Assembly: GCF_051014685.1 (NCBI RefSeq)
Contig: NW_027479280.1
Coordinates: 1 to 64,000, forward strand
DNA from: Ptiloglossa arizonensis
Lineage: Eukaryota > Arthropoda > Insecta > Hymenoptera > Colletidae
Direction: 5' to 3'
DNA length: 64,000 nt
In this document: piece by piece, positions 23,076 through 36,200 of the stretch
How positions within the stretch are numbered: the first letter of the stretch is position 1
How the letters are laid out: the number at the start of each line of letters is the position of its first letter
The notes under the pieces: model-generated
Database searches by the model: none
The model's input: only the letters and a program-made list of their open reading frames with translations
Told to the model about the DNA's origin: nothing
Program-made: the position numbers and the translations under genes

Positions 23076-26000
23076 CGGCCTAGGGGAAAACTACACAGAC
23101 CGTTGTAATCGGGTGAGTTTCTACTTTCAGATGCAACAGAAACTTTGCGGATTGGTCAATCCGTTCGCGAGATATGGCAGTTTTGAGGTAAGAAACGCTT
23201 GAAAAAGTCAAAATTTACGCAGTTCTGATGCTCGAAACGAATGACTAGAACGGCCTAGGGGAAAACTACTCAGACCGTTGTAATCGGGCGAGTTTCTACT
23301 TTCAGATGCAACAGAAATTTTGCGGATTGGTCAATCCGTTCGGGAGATATGGCAGTTTTGAGGTAAGAAACGCTTGAAAAACTCAAAATTTTCGCAGTTC
23401 TGATGCTCGAAACGAATAACTAGAACGGCCTAGGGGAAAACTACTCAGACCGTTGTATTCGGGCAAGCTTCTACTTTCAGATGCATCTGAAATTTTGCGA
23501 ATTGGTCAATCCGTTCGCGAGATATGGCAGTTTTGAGGTAAGAAACGCTTGAAAAACTCAAAATTTTCGCAGTTCTGATGCTCGAAACGAATAACTAGAA
23601 CGGCCTAGGGGAAAACTACTCAGACCGATGTAATCGGGCGAGTTTCTACTTTCAGATGCAACAGAAATTTTGCGGATTGCTCAATCCGTTCGCGAGATAT
23701 GGCAGTTTTGAGGTAAGAAACGCTTGAAAAACTCAAAATTTTCGCAGTTCTGATGCTCGAAACGAATAACTAGAACGGCCTAGGGGAAAACTACTCATAC
23801 CGTTGTAATCGGGCGAGTTTCTACTTTCAGATGCAACAGAAATTTTGCGGATTGGTCAATCCGTTCGCGAGATATGGCAGTTTTGAGGTAAGAAACGCTT
23901 GAAAAACTCAAAATTTTCGCAGTTCTGATGCTCGAAACGAATAACTAGAACGGCCTAGGGGAAAACTACTCAGACCGTTGTAATCGGGCGAGTTTCTACT
24001 TTCAGATGCAACAGAAATTTTGCGGATTGCTCAATCCGTTCGCGAGATATGGCAGTTTTGAGGTAAGAAACGCTTGAAAAACTCAAAATTTTCGCAGTTC
24101 TGATGCTCGAAACGAATAACTAGAACGGCCTAGGGGAAAACTACTCATACCGTTGTAATCGGGCCAGTTTCTACTTTCAGATGCAGCTGAAATTTTGCGG
24201 ATTGGTCAATCCGATCGCGAGATATGGCAGTTTTGAGGTAAGAAACGCTTGAAAAACTCAAAATTTTCGCAGTTCTGATGCTCGAAACGAATAACTAGAA
24301 CGGCCTAGGGGAAAACTACTCAGACCGTTGTAATCGGGCGAGTTTCTACTTTCAGATGCAACAGAAATTTTGCGGATTGCTCAATCCGTTCGCGAGATAT
24401 GGCAGTTTTGAGGTAAGAAACGCTTGAAAAACTCAAAATTTTCGCAGTTCTGATGCTCGAAACGAATAACTAGAACGGCCTAGGGGAAAACTACTCATAC
24501 CGTTGTAATCGGGCGAGTTTCTACTTTCAGATGCAACAGAAATTTTGCGGATTAGTCAATCCGTTCGCGAGATATGGCAGTTTTGAGGTAAGAAACGCTT
24601 GAAAAACTAAAAATTTACGCAGTTCTGATGCTCGAAACGAATGACCAGAACGGCCTAGGGGAAAACTACTCAGACCGTTGTAATCGGGCGAGTTTCTACT
24701 TTCAGATGCAACAGAAATTTTGCGGATTGGTCAATCCGTTCGCGAGATATGGCAGTTTTGAGGTAAGAAACGCTTGAAAAACTCAAAATTTTCGCAGTTC
24801 TGATGCTCGAAACGAATAACTAGAACGGCCTAGGGGAAAACTACTCATACCGTTGTAATCGGGCCAGTTTCTACTTTCAGATGCAGCTGAAATTTTGCGG
24901 ATTGGTCAATCCGATCGCGAGATATGGCAGTTTTGAGGTAAGAAACGCTTGAAAAACTCAAAATTTTCGCAGTTCTGATGCTCGAAACGAATAACTAGAA
25001 CGGCCTAGGGGAAAACTACTCAGACCGTTGTAATCGGGCGAGTTTCTACTTTCAGATGCAACAGAAATTTTGCGGATTGCTCAATCCGTTCGCGAGATAT
25101 GGCAGTTTTGAGGTAAGAAACGCTTGAAAAACTCAAAATTTTCGCAGTTCTGATGCTCGAAACGAATAACTAGAACGGCCTAGGGGAAAACTACTCATAC
25201 CGTTGTAATCGGGCCAGTTTCTACTTTCAGATGCAACTGAAATTTTGCGGATTGGTCAATCCGATCGCGAGATATGGCAGTTTTGAGGTAAGAAACGCTT
25301 GAAAAACTCATAATTTTCGCAGTTCTGATGCTCGAAACGAATAACTAGTACGGCCTAGGGGAAAACTACTCAGACCGTTGTAATCGGGCGAGTTTCTACT
25401 TTCAGATGCAACAGAAATTTTGCGGATTGCTCAATCCGTTCGCGATATATGGCAGTTTTCAGGTAAGAAACGCTTGAAAAATTCAAAATTTAAGCAGTTC
25501 TGATGCTCGAAACGAATGACTAGAACAGCCTAGGGCGAAACTACTCAGACCGTTGTAATCGGGCGAGTTTCTACTTTCAGATGCAACAGAAATTTTGCGG
25601 ATTGCTCAATCCGTTCGCGAGATATGGCAGTTTTGAGGTAAGAAACGCTTGAAAAACTCAAAATTTTCGCAGTTCTGATGCTCGAAACGAATAACTAGAA
25701 CGGCCTAGGGGAAAACTACTCAGACCGTTGTAATCGGGCGAGTTTCTACTTTCAGATGCAACAGAAATTTTGCGGATTGCTCAATCCGTTCGCGAGATAT
25801 GGCAGTTTTGATGTAAGAAACGCTTGAAAAACTCAAAATTTTCGCAGTTCTGATGCTCGAAACGAATAACTAGAACGGCCTAGGGGAAAACTACTCAGAC
25901 CGTTGTAATCGGGCGAGTTTCTACTTTCAGATGCAACAGAAATTGTGCGGATTGCTCAATCCGTTCGCGAGATATGGCAGTTTTGAGGTAAGAAACGCTT

Positions 26001-29000
26001 GAAAAACTCAAAATTTTCGCAGTTCTGATGCTCGAAACGAATAACTAGAACGGCCTAGGGGAAAACTACTCAGACCGTTGTAATCGGGCGAGTTTCTACT
26101 TTCAGATGCAACAGAAATTTTGCGGATTGCTCAATCCGTTCGCGAGATATGGCAGTTTTGAGGTAAGAAACGCTTGAAAAACTCAAAATTTACGCAGTTC
26201 TGATGCTCGAAACGAATGACTAGAACGGCCTAGGGGAAAACTACACAGACCGTTGTAATCGGGCGAGTTTCTACTTTCAGATGCAACAGAAACTTTGCGG
26301 ATTGGTCAATCCGTTCGCGAGATATGGCAGTTTTGAGGTAAGAAACGCTTGAAAAAGTCAAAATTTACGCAGTTCTGATGCTCGAAACGAATGACTAGAA
26401 CGGCCTAGGGGAAAACTACTCAGACCGTTGTAATCGGGCGAGTTTCTACTTTCAGATGCAACAGAAATTTTGCGGATTGGTCAATCCGTTCGGGAGATAT
26501 GGCAGTTTTGAGGTAAGAAACGCTTGAAAAACTCAAAATTTTCGCAGTTCTGATGCTCGAAACGAATAACTAGAACGGCCTAGGGGAAAACTACTCAGAC
26601 CGTTGTATTCGGGCAAGCTTCTACTTTCAGATGCATCTGAAATTTTGCGAATTGGTCAATCCGTTCGCGAGATATGGCAGTTTTGAGGTAAGAAACGCTT
26701 GAAAAACTCAAAATTTTCGCAGTTCTGATGCTCGAAACGAATAACTAGAACGGCCTAGGGGAAAACTACTCAGACCGATGTAATCGGGCGAGTTTCTACT
26801 TTCAGATGCAACAGAAATTTTGCGGATTGCTCAATCCGTTCGCGAGATATGGCAGTTTTGAGGTAAGAAACGCTTGAAAAACTCAAAATATTCGCAGTTC
26901 TGATGCTCGAAACGAATAACTAGAACGGCCTAGGGGAAAACTACTCATACCGTTGTAATCGGGCCAGTTTCTACTTTCAGATGCAACTGAAATTTTGCGG
27001 ATTGGTCAATCCGTTCGCGAGATATGGCAGTTTTGAGGTAAGAAACGCTTGAAAAACTCAAAATTTTCGCAGTTCTGATGCTCGAAACGAATAACTTGAA
27101 CGGCCTAGGGGAAAACTACTCATACCGTTGTAATCGGGCCAGTTTCTACTTTCAGATGCAACAGAAATTTTGCGGATTGGTCAATCCGTTCGCGAGATAT
27201 GGCAGTTTTGAGGTAAGAAACGCTTGAAAAACTAAAAATTTACGCAGTTCTGATGCTCGAAACGAATGACTAGAACGGCCTAGGGGAAAACTACTCAGAC
27301 CGTTGTAATCGGGCGAGTTTCTACTTTCAGATGCAACAGAAATTTTGCGGATTGGTCAATCCGTTCGCGAGATATGGCAGTTTTGAGGTAAGAAACGCTT
27401 GAAAAACTAAAAATTTACGCAGTTCTGATGCTCGAAACGAATGACCAGAACGGCCTAGGGGAAAACTACTCAGACCGTTGTAATCGGGCGAGTTTCTACT
27501 TTCAGATGCAACAGAAATTTTGCGGATTGGTCAATCCGTTCGCGAGATATGGCAGTTTTGAGGTAAGAAACGCTTGAAAAACTCAAAATTTTCGCAGTTC
27601 TGATGCTCGAAACGAATAACTAGAACGGCCTAGGGGAAAACTACTCATACCGTTGTAATCGGGCCAGTTTCTACTTTCAGATGCAGCTGAAATTTTGCGG
27701 ATTGGTCAATCCGATCGCGAGATATGGCAGTTTTGAGGTAAGAAACGCTTGAAAAACTCAAAATTTTCGCAGTTCTGATGCTCGAAACGAATAACTAGAA
27801 CGGCCTAGGGGAAAACTACTCAGACCGTTGTATTCGGGCAAGCTTCTACTTTCAGATGCAACTGAAATTTTGCGAATTGGTCAATCCGTTCGCGAGATAT
27901 GGCAGTTTTGAGGTAAGAAACGCTTGAAAAACTCAAAATTTTCGCAGTTCTGATGCTCGAAACGAATAACTAGAACGGCCTAGGGGAAAACTACTCAGAC
28001 CGTTGTAATCGGGCGAGTTTCTACTTTCAGATGCAACAGAAATTTTGCGGATTGCTCAATCCGTTCGCGAGATATGGCAGTTTTGAGGTAAGAAACGCTT
28101 GAAAAACTCAAAATTTTCGCAGTTCTGATGCTCGAAACGAATAACTAGAACGGCCTAGGGGAAAACTACTCAGACCGTTGTAATCGGGCGAGTTTCTACT
28201 TTCAGATGCAACAGAAATTTTGCGGATTGCTCAATCCGTTCGCGAGATATGGCAGTTTTGATGTAAGAAACGCTTGAAAAACTCAAAATTTTCGCAGTTC
28301 TGATGCTCGAAACGAATAACTAGAACGGCCTAGGGGAAAACTACTCAGACCGTTGTAATCGGGCGAGTTTCTACTTTCAGATGCAACAGAAATTTTGCGG
28401 ATTGCTCAATGCGTTCGCGAGATATGGCAGTTTTGAGGTAAGAAACGCTTGAAAAACTCAAAATTTTCGCAGTTCTGATGCTCGAAACGAATAACTAGAA
28501 CGGCCTAGGGGAAAACTACTCAGACCGTTGTAATCGGGCGAGTTTCTACTTTCAGATGCAACAGAAATTTTGCGGATTGCTCAATCCGTTCGCGATATAT
28601 GGCAGTTTTCAGGTAAGAAACGCTTGAAAAATTCAAAATTTACGCAGTTCTGATGCTCGAAACGAATGACTAGAACAGCCTAGGGCGAAACTACTCAGAC
28701 CGTTGTAATCGGGCGAGTTTCTACTTTCAGATGCAACAGAAATTTTGCGGATTGCTCAATCCGTTCGCGAGATATGGCAGTTTTGAGGTAAGAAACGCTT
28801 GAAAAACTCAAAATTTTCGCAGTTCTGATTCTCGAAACGAATAACTAGAACGGCCTAGGGGAAAACTACTCAGACCGTTGTAATCGGGCGAGTTTCTACT
28901 TTCAGATGCAACAGAAATTTTGCGGATTGCTCAATCCGTTCGCGAGATATGGCAGTTTTGATGTAAGAAACGCTTGAAAAACTCAAAATTTTCGCAGTTC

Positions 29001-32000
29001 TGATGCTCGAAACGAATAACTAGAACGGCCTAGGGGAAAACTACTCAGACCGTTGTAATCGGGCGAGTTTCTACTTTCAGATGCAACAGAAATTGTGCGG
29101 ATTGCTCAATCCGTTCGCGAGATATGGCAGTTTTGAGGTAAGAAACGCTTGAAAAACTCAAAATTTTCGCAGTTCTGATGCTCGAAACGAATAACTAGAA
29201 CGGCCTAGGGGAAAACTACTCAGACCGTTGTAATCGGGCGAGTTTCTACTTTCAGATGCAACAGAAATTTTGCGGATTGCTCAATCCGTTCGCGAGATAT
29301 GGCAGTTTTGAGGTAAGAAACGCTTGAAAAACTCAAAATTTACGCAGTTCTGATGCTCGAAACGAATGACTAGAACGGCCTAGGGGAAAACTACACAGAC
29401 CGTTGTAATCGGGCGAGTTTCTACTTTCAGATGCAACAGAAACTTTGCGGATTGGTCAATCCGTTCGCGAGATATGGCAGTTTTGAGGTAAGAAACGCTT
29501 GAAAAAGTCAAAATTTACGCAGTTCTGATGCTCGAAACGAATGACTAGAACGGCCTAGGGGAAAACTACTCAGACCGTTGTAATCGGGCGAGTTTCTACT
29601 TTCAGATGCAACAGAAATTTTGCGGATTGGTCAATCCGTTCGGGAGATATGGCAGTTTTGAGGTAAGAAACGCTTGAAAAACTCAAAATTTTCGCAGTTC
29701 TGATGCTCGAAACGAATAACTAGAACGGCCTAGGGGAAAACTACTCAGACCGTTGTATTCGGGCAAGCTTCTACTTTCAGATGCATCTGAAATTTTGCGA
29801 ATTGGTCAATCCGTTCGCGAGATATGGCAGTTTTGAGGTAAGAAACGCTTGAAAAACTCAAAATTTTCGCAGTTCTGATGCTCGAAACGAATAACTAGAA
29901 CGGCCTAGGGGAAAACTACTCAGACCGATGTAATCGGGCGAGTTTCTACTTTCAGATGCAACAGAAATTTTGCGGATTGCTCAATCCGTTCGCGAGATAT
30001 GGCAGTTTTGAGGTAAGAAACGCTTGAAAAACTCAAAATATTCGCAGTTCTGATGCTCGAAACGAATAACTAGAACGGCCTAGGGGAAAACTACTCATAC
30101 CGTTGTAATCGGGCCAGTTTCTACTTTCAGATGCAACTGAAATTTTGCGGATTGGTCAATCCGTTCGCGAGATATGGCAGTTTTGAGGTAAGAAACGCTT
30201 GAAAAACTCAAAATTTTCGCAGTTCTGATGCTCGAAACGAATAACTTGAACGGCCTAGGGGAAAACTACTCATACCGTTGTAATCGGGCCAGTTTCTACT
30301 TTCAGATGCAACAGAAATTTTGCGGATTGGTCAATCCGTTCGCGAGATATGGCAGTTTTGAGGTAAGAAACGCTTGAAAAACTAAAAATTTACGCAGTTC
30401 TGATGCTTGAAACGAATGACTAGAACGGCCTAGGGGAAAACTACTCAGACCGTTGTAATCGGGCGAGTTTCTACTTTCAGATGCAACAGAAATTTTGCGG
30501 ATTGGTCAATCCGTTCGCGAGATATGGCAGTTTTGAGGTAAGAAACGCTTGAAAAACTAAAAATTTACGCAGTTCTGATGCTCGAAACGAATGACCAGAA
30601 CGGCCTAGGGGAAAACTACTCAGACCGTTGTAATCGGGCGAGTTTCTACTTTCAGATGCAACAGAAATTTTGCGGATTGGTCAATCCGTTCGCGAGATAT
30701 GGCAGTTTTGAGGTAAGAAACGCTTGAAAAACTCAAAATTTTCGCAGTTCTGATGCTCGAAACGAATAACTAGAACGGCCTAGGGGAAAACTACTCAGAC
30801 CGTTGTAATCGGGCGAGTTTCTACTTTCAGATGCAACAGAAATTTTGCGGATTGCTCAATCCGTTCGCGAGATATGGCAGTTTTGAGGTAAGAAACGCTT
30901 GAAAAACTCAAAATTTACGCAGTTCTGATGCTCGAAACGAATGACTAGAACGGCCTAGGGGAAAACTACTCAGGCCGTTGTAATCGGGCGAGTTTCTACT
31001 TTCAGATGCAACAGAAATTTTGCGAATTGGTCAATCCGTTCGCGAGATATGGCAGTTTTGAGGTAAGAAACGCTTGAAAAACTCAAAATTTTCGCAGTTC
31101 TGATGCTCGAAACGAATAACTAGAACGGCCTAGGGGAAAACTACTCAGACCGATGTAATCGGGCGAGTTTCTACTTTCAGATGCAACAGAAATTTTGCGA
31201 ATTGGTCAATCCGTTCGCGAGATATGGCAGTTTTGAGGTAAGAAACGCTTGAAAAACTCAAAATTTTCGCAGTTCTGATGCTCGAAACGAATAACTAGAA
31301 CGGCCTAGGGGAAAACTACTCAGACCGATGTAATCGGGCGAGTTTCTACTTTCAGATGCAACAGAAATTTTGCGGATTGCTCAATCCGTTCGCGAGATAT
31401 GGCAGTTTTGAGGTAAGAAACGCTTGAAAAACTCAAAATTTTCGCAGTTCTGATGCTCGAAACGAATAACTAGAACGGCCTAGGGGAAAACTACTCATAC
31501 CGTTGTAATCGGGCCAGTTTCTACTTTCAGATGCAACAGAAATTTTGCGGATTGGTCAATCCGTTCGCGAGATATGGCAGTTTTGAGGTAAGAAACGCTT
31601 GAAAAACTCAAAATTTTCGCAGTTCTGATGCTCGAAACGAATAACTTGAACGGCCTAGGGGAAAACTACTCATACCGTTGTAATCGGGCCAGTTTCTACT
31701 TTCAGATGCAACAGAAATTTTGCGGATTGCTCAATCCGTTCGCGAGATATGGCAGTTTTGAGGTAAGAAACGCTTGAAAAACTCAAAATTTTCGCAGTTC
31801 TGATGCTCGAAACGAATAACTAGAACGGCCTAGGGGAAAACTACTCATACCGTTGTAATCGGGCCAGTTTCTACTTTCAGATGCAACTGAAATTTTGCGG
31901 ATTGGTAAATCCGATCGCGAGATATGGCAGTTTTGAGGTAAGAAACGCTTGAAAAACTCAAAATTTTCGCAGTTCTGATGCTCGAAACGAATAACTAGTA

Positions 32001-32525
32001 CGGCCTAGGGGAAAACTACTCAGACCGTTGTAATCGGGCGAGTTTCTACTTTCAGATGCAACAGAAATTTTGCGGATTGCTCAATCCGTTCGCGATATAT
32101 GGCAGTTTTCAGGTAAGAAACGCTTGAAAAATTCAAAATTTACGCAGTTCTGATGCTCGAAACGAATGACTAGAACAGCCTAGGGCGAAACTACTCAGAC
32201 CGTTGTAATCGGGCGAGTTTCCACTTTCAGATGCAACAGAAATTTTGCGGATTGCTCAATCCGTTCGCGAGATATGGCAGTTTTGAGGTAAGAAACGATT
32301 GAAAAACTCAAAATTTTCGCAGTTCTGATGCTCGAAACGAATAACTAGAACGGCCTAGGGGAAAACTACTCAGACCGTTGTAATCGGGCGAGTTTCTACT
32401 TTCAGATGCAACAGAAATTTTGCGGATTGCTCAATCCGTTCGCGAGATATGGCAGTTTTGAGGTAAGAAACGCTTGAAAAACTCAAAATTTACGCAGTTC
32501 TGATGCTCGAAACGAATGACTAGAA
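23076..32525 (+). repeat. Three 18-monomer (3150 bp) HOR intervals with conserved edges and changing interiors
   Basis: CTACACAGAC occurs at 23091, 26241, 29391 and 32541, each 3150 bp apart; the E' mark GCATCTG and the following CCGATGTAATC keep the same spacing in the first three units. Copies 2 and 3 also share CAAAATATTCG (26881 and 30031) and AATAACTTGAACGG (27091 and 30241) over about 1.4 kb. An L monomer (CGATATATGG) sits 3150 bp apart at 25441 and 28591 but 3500 bp on at 32091. Interiors differ (for example E-F-G in copy 2 only), so equal length does not mean simple triplication. Confidence 0.85.
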
Positions 32526-35500
32526 CGGCCTAGGGGAAAACTACACAGACCGTTGTAATCGGGCGAGTTTCTACTTTCAGATGCAACAGAAACTTTGCGG
32601 ATTGGTCAATCCGTTCGCGAGATATGGCAGTTTTGAGGTAAGAAACGCTTGAAAAAGTCAAAATTTACGCAGTTCTGATGCTCGAAACGAATGACTAGAA
32701 CGGCCTAGGGGAAAACTACTCAGACCGTTGTAATCGGGCGAGTTTCTACTTTCAGATGCAACAGAAATTTTGCGGATTGGTCAATCCGTTCGGGAGATAT
32801 GGCAGTTTTGAGGTAAGAAACGCTTGAAAAACTCAAAATTTTCGCAGTTCTGATGCTCGAAACGAATAACTAGAACGGCCTAGGGGAAAACTACTCAGAC
32901 CGTTGTATTCGGGCAAGCTTCTACTTTCAGATGCATCTGAAATTTTGCGAATTGGTCAATCCGTTCGCGAGATATGGCAGTTTTGAGGTAAGAAACGCTT
33001 GAAAAACTCAAAATTTTCGCAGTTCTGATGCTCGAAACGAATAACTAGAACGGCCTAGGGGAAAACTACTCGGACCGTTGTAATCGGGCGAGTTTCTACT
33101 TTCAGATGCAACTGAAACTTTGCGGATTGGTCAATCCGTTCGCGAGATATGGCAGTTTTTAGGTAAGAAACGCTTGAAAAACTCAAAATTTACGCAGTTC
33201 TGATGCTCGAAACGAATGACTAGAACGGCCTAGGGGAAAACTACTCAGACCGTTGTAATCGGGCGAGTTTCTACTTTCAGATGCAACAGAAATTTTGCGG
33301 ATTGGTCAATCCGTTCGCGAGATATGGCAGTTTTGAGGTAAGAAACGCTTGAAAAACTAAAAATTTACGCAGTTCTGATGCTCGAAACGAATGACCAGAA
33401 CGGCCTAGGGGAAAACTACTCAGACCGTTGTAATCGGGCGAGTTTCTACTTTCAGATGCAACAGAAATTTTGCGGATTGGTCAATCCGTTCGCGAGATAT
33501 GGCAGTTTTGAGGTAAGAAACGCTTGAAAAACTCAAAATTTTCGCAGTTCTGATGCTCGAAACGAATAACTAGAACGGCCTAGGGGAAAACTACTCATAC
33601 CGTTGTAATCGGGCCAGTTTCTACTTTCAGATGCAGCTGAAATTTTGCGGATTGGTCAATCCGATCGCGAGATATGGCAGTTTTTAGGTAAGAAACGCTT
33701 GAAAAACTCAAAATTTTCGCAGTTCTGATGCTCGAAACGAATAACTAGAACGGCCTAGGGGAAAACTACTCAGACCGTTGTATTCGGGCAAGCTTCTACT
33801 TTCAGATGCAACTGAAACTTTGCGAATTGGTCAATCCGTTCGCGAGATATGGCAGTTTTGAGGTAAGAAACGCTTGAAAAACTCAAAATTTTCGCAGTTC
33901 TGATGCTCGAAACGAATAACTAGAACGGCCTAGGGGAAAACTACTCAGACCGTTGTAATCGGGCGAGTTTCTACTTTCAGATGCAACAGAAATTTTGCGG
34001 ATTGCTCAATCCGTTCGCGAGATATGGCAGTTTTGAGGTAAGAAACGCTTGAAAAACTCAAAATTTTCGCAGTTCTGATGCTCGAAACGAATAACTAGAA
34101 CGGCCTAGGGGAAAACTACTCAGACCGTTGTAATCGGGCGAGTTTCTACTTTCAGATGCAACAGAAATTTTGCGGATTGCTCAATCCGTTCGCGAGATAT
34201 GGCAGTTTTGATGTAAGAAACGCTTGAAAAACTCAAAATTTTCGCAGTTCTGATGCTCGAAACGAATAACTAGAACGGCCTAGGGGAAAACTACTCAGAC
34301 CGTTGTAATCGGGCGAGTTTCTACTTTCAGATGCAACAGAAATTTTGCGGATTGGTCAATCCGTTCGCGAGATATGGCAGTTTTGAGGTAAGAAACGCTT
34401 GAAAAACTCAAAATTTTCGCAGTTCTGATGCTCGAAACGAATAACTAGAACGGCCTAGGGGAAAACTACTCATACCGTTGTAATCGGGCCAGTTTCTACT
34501 TTCAGATGCAGCTGAAATTTTGCGGATTGGTCAATCCGATCGCGAGATATGGCAGTTTTGAGGTAAGAAACGCTTGAAAAACTCAAAATTTTCGCAGTTC
34601 TGATGCTCGAAACGAATAACTAGAACGGCCTAGGGGAAAACTACTCAGACCGTTGTAATCGGGCGAGTTTCTACTTTCAGATGCAACAGAAATTTTGCGG
34701 ATTGCTCAATCCGTTCGCGAGATATGGCAGTTTTGAGGTAAGAAACGCTTGAAAAACTCAAAATTTTCGCAGTTCTGATGCTCGAAACGAATAACTAGAA
34801 CGGCCTAGGGGAAAACTACTCAGACCGTTGTAATCGGGCGAGTTTCTACTTTCAGATGCAACAGAAATTTTGCGGATTGCTCAATCCGTTCGCGAGATAT
34901 GGCAGTTTTGATGTAAGAAACGCTTGTAAAACTCAAAATTTTTGCAGTTCTGATGCTCGAAACGAATAACCAGAACGGCCTAGGGGAAAACTACTCAGAC
35001 CGTTGTAATCGGGCGAGTTTCTACTTTCAGATGCAACAGAAATTTTGCGGATTGCTCAATCCGTTCGCGAGATATGGCAGTTTTGAGGTAAGAAACGCTT
35101 GAAAAACTCAAAATTTTCGCAGTTCTGATGCTCGAAACGAATAACTAGAACGGCCTAGGGGAAAACTACTCAGACCGTTGTAATCGGGCGAGTTTCTACT
35201 TTCAGATGCAACAGAAATTTTGCGGATTGCTCAATCCGTTCGCGAGATATGGCAGTTTTGAGGTAAGAAACGCTTGAAAAACTCAAAATTTACGCAGTTC
35301 TGATGCTCGAAACGAATGACTAGAACGGCCTAGGGGAAAACTACACAGACCGTTGTAATCGGGCGAGTTTCTACTTTCAGATGCAACAGAAACTTTGCGG
35401 ATTGGTCAATCCGTTCGCGAGATATGGCAGTTTTGAGGTAAGAAACGCTTGAAAAAGTCAAAATTTACGCAGTTCTGATGCTCGAAACGAATGACTAGAA

Positions 35501-36200
35501 CGGCCTAGGGGAAAACTACTCAGACCGTTGTAATCGGGCGAGTTTCTACTTTCAGATGCAACAGAAATTTTGCGGATTGGTCAATCCGTTCGGGAGATAT
35601 GGCAGTTTTGAGGTAAGAAACGCTTGAAAAACTCAAAATTTTCGCAGTTCTGATGCTCGAAACGAATAACTAGAACGGCCTAGGGGAAAACTACTCAGAC
35701 CGTTGTAATCGGGCGAGTTTCTACTTTCAGATGCAACAGAAATTTTGCGGATTGCTCAATCCGTTCGCGAGATATGGCAGTTTTGATGTAAGAAACGCTT
35801 GAAAAACTCAAAATTTTCGCAGTTCTGATGCTCGAAACGAATAACTAGAACGGCCTAGGGGAAAACTACTCAGACCGTTGTAATCGGGCGAGTTTCTACT
35901 TTCAGATGCAACAGAAATTTTGCGTATTGCTCAATCCGTTCGCGAGATATGGCAGTTTTGAGGTAAGAAACGCTTGAAAAACTCAAAATTTTCGCAGTTC
36001 TGATGCTCGAAACGAATAACTAGAACGGCCTAGGGGAAAACTACTCAGACCGTTGTAATCGGGCGAGTTTCTACTTTCAGATGCAACAGAAATTTTGCGG
36101 ATTGCTCAATCCGTTCGCGAGATATGGCAGTTTTGAGGTAAGAAACGCTTGAAAAACTCAAAATTTACGCAGTTCTGATGCTCGAAACGAATGACTAGAA
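32526..36200 (+). repeat. Sixteen- and five-monomer K intervals
   Basis: The interval 32526-35325 has 16 monomers and begins K, D, E', B, C, D, A, E, F, G, close to the 12-monomer unit. 35326-36200 has only five (K, D, G, F, I) and looks like an internally deleted unit: the D with TTCGGGAG at 35501 is followed directly by a G monomer. TGCGTATTGC near 35925 and TTTTTGCAG near 34941 are private base changes. Confidence 0.82.
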
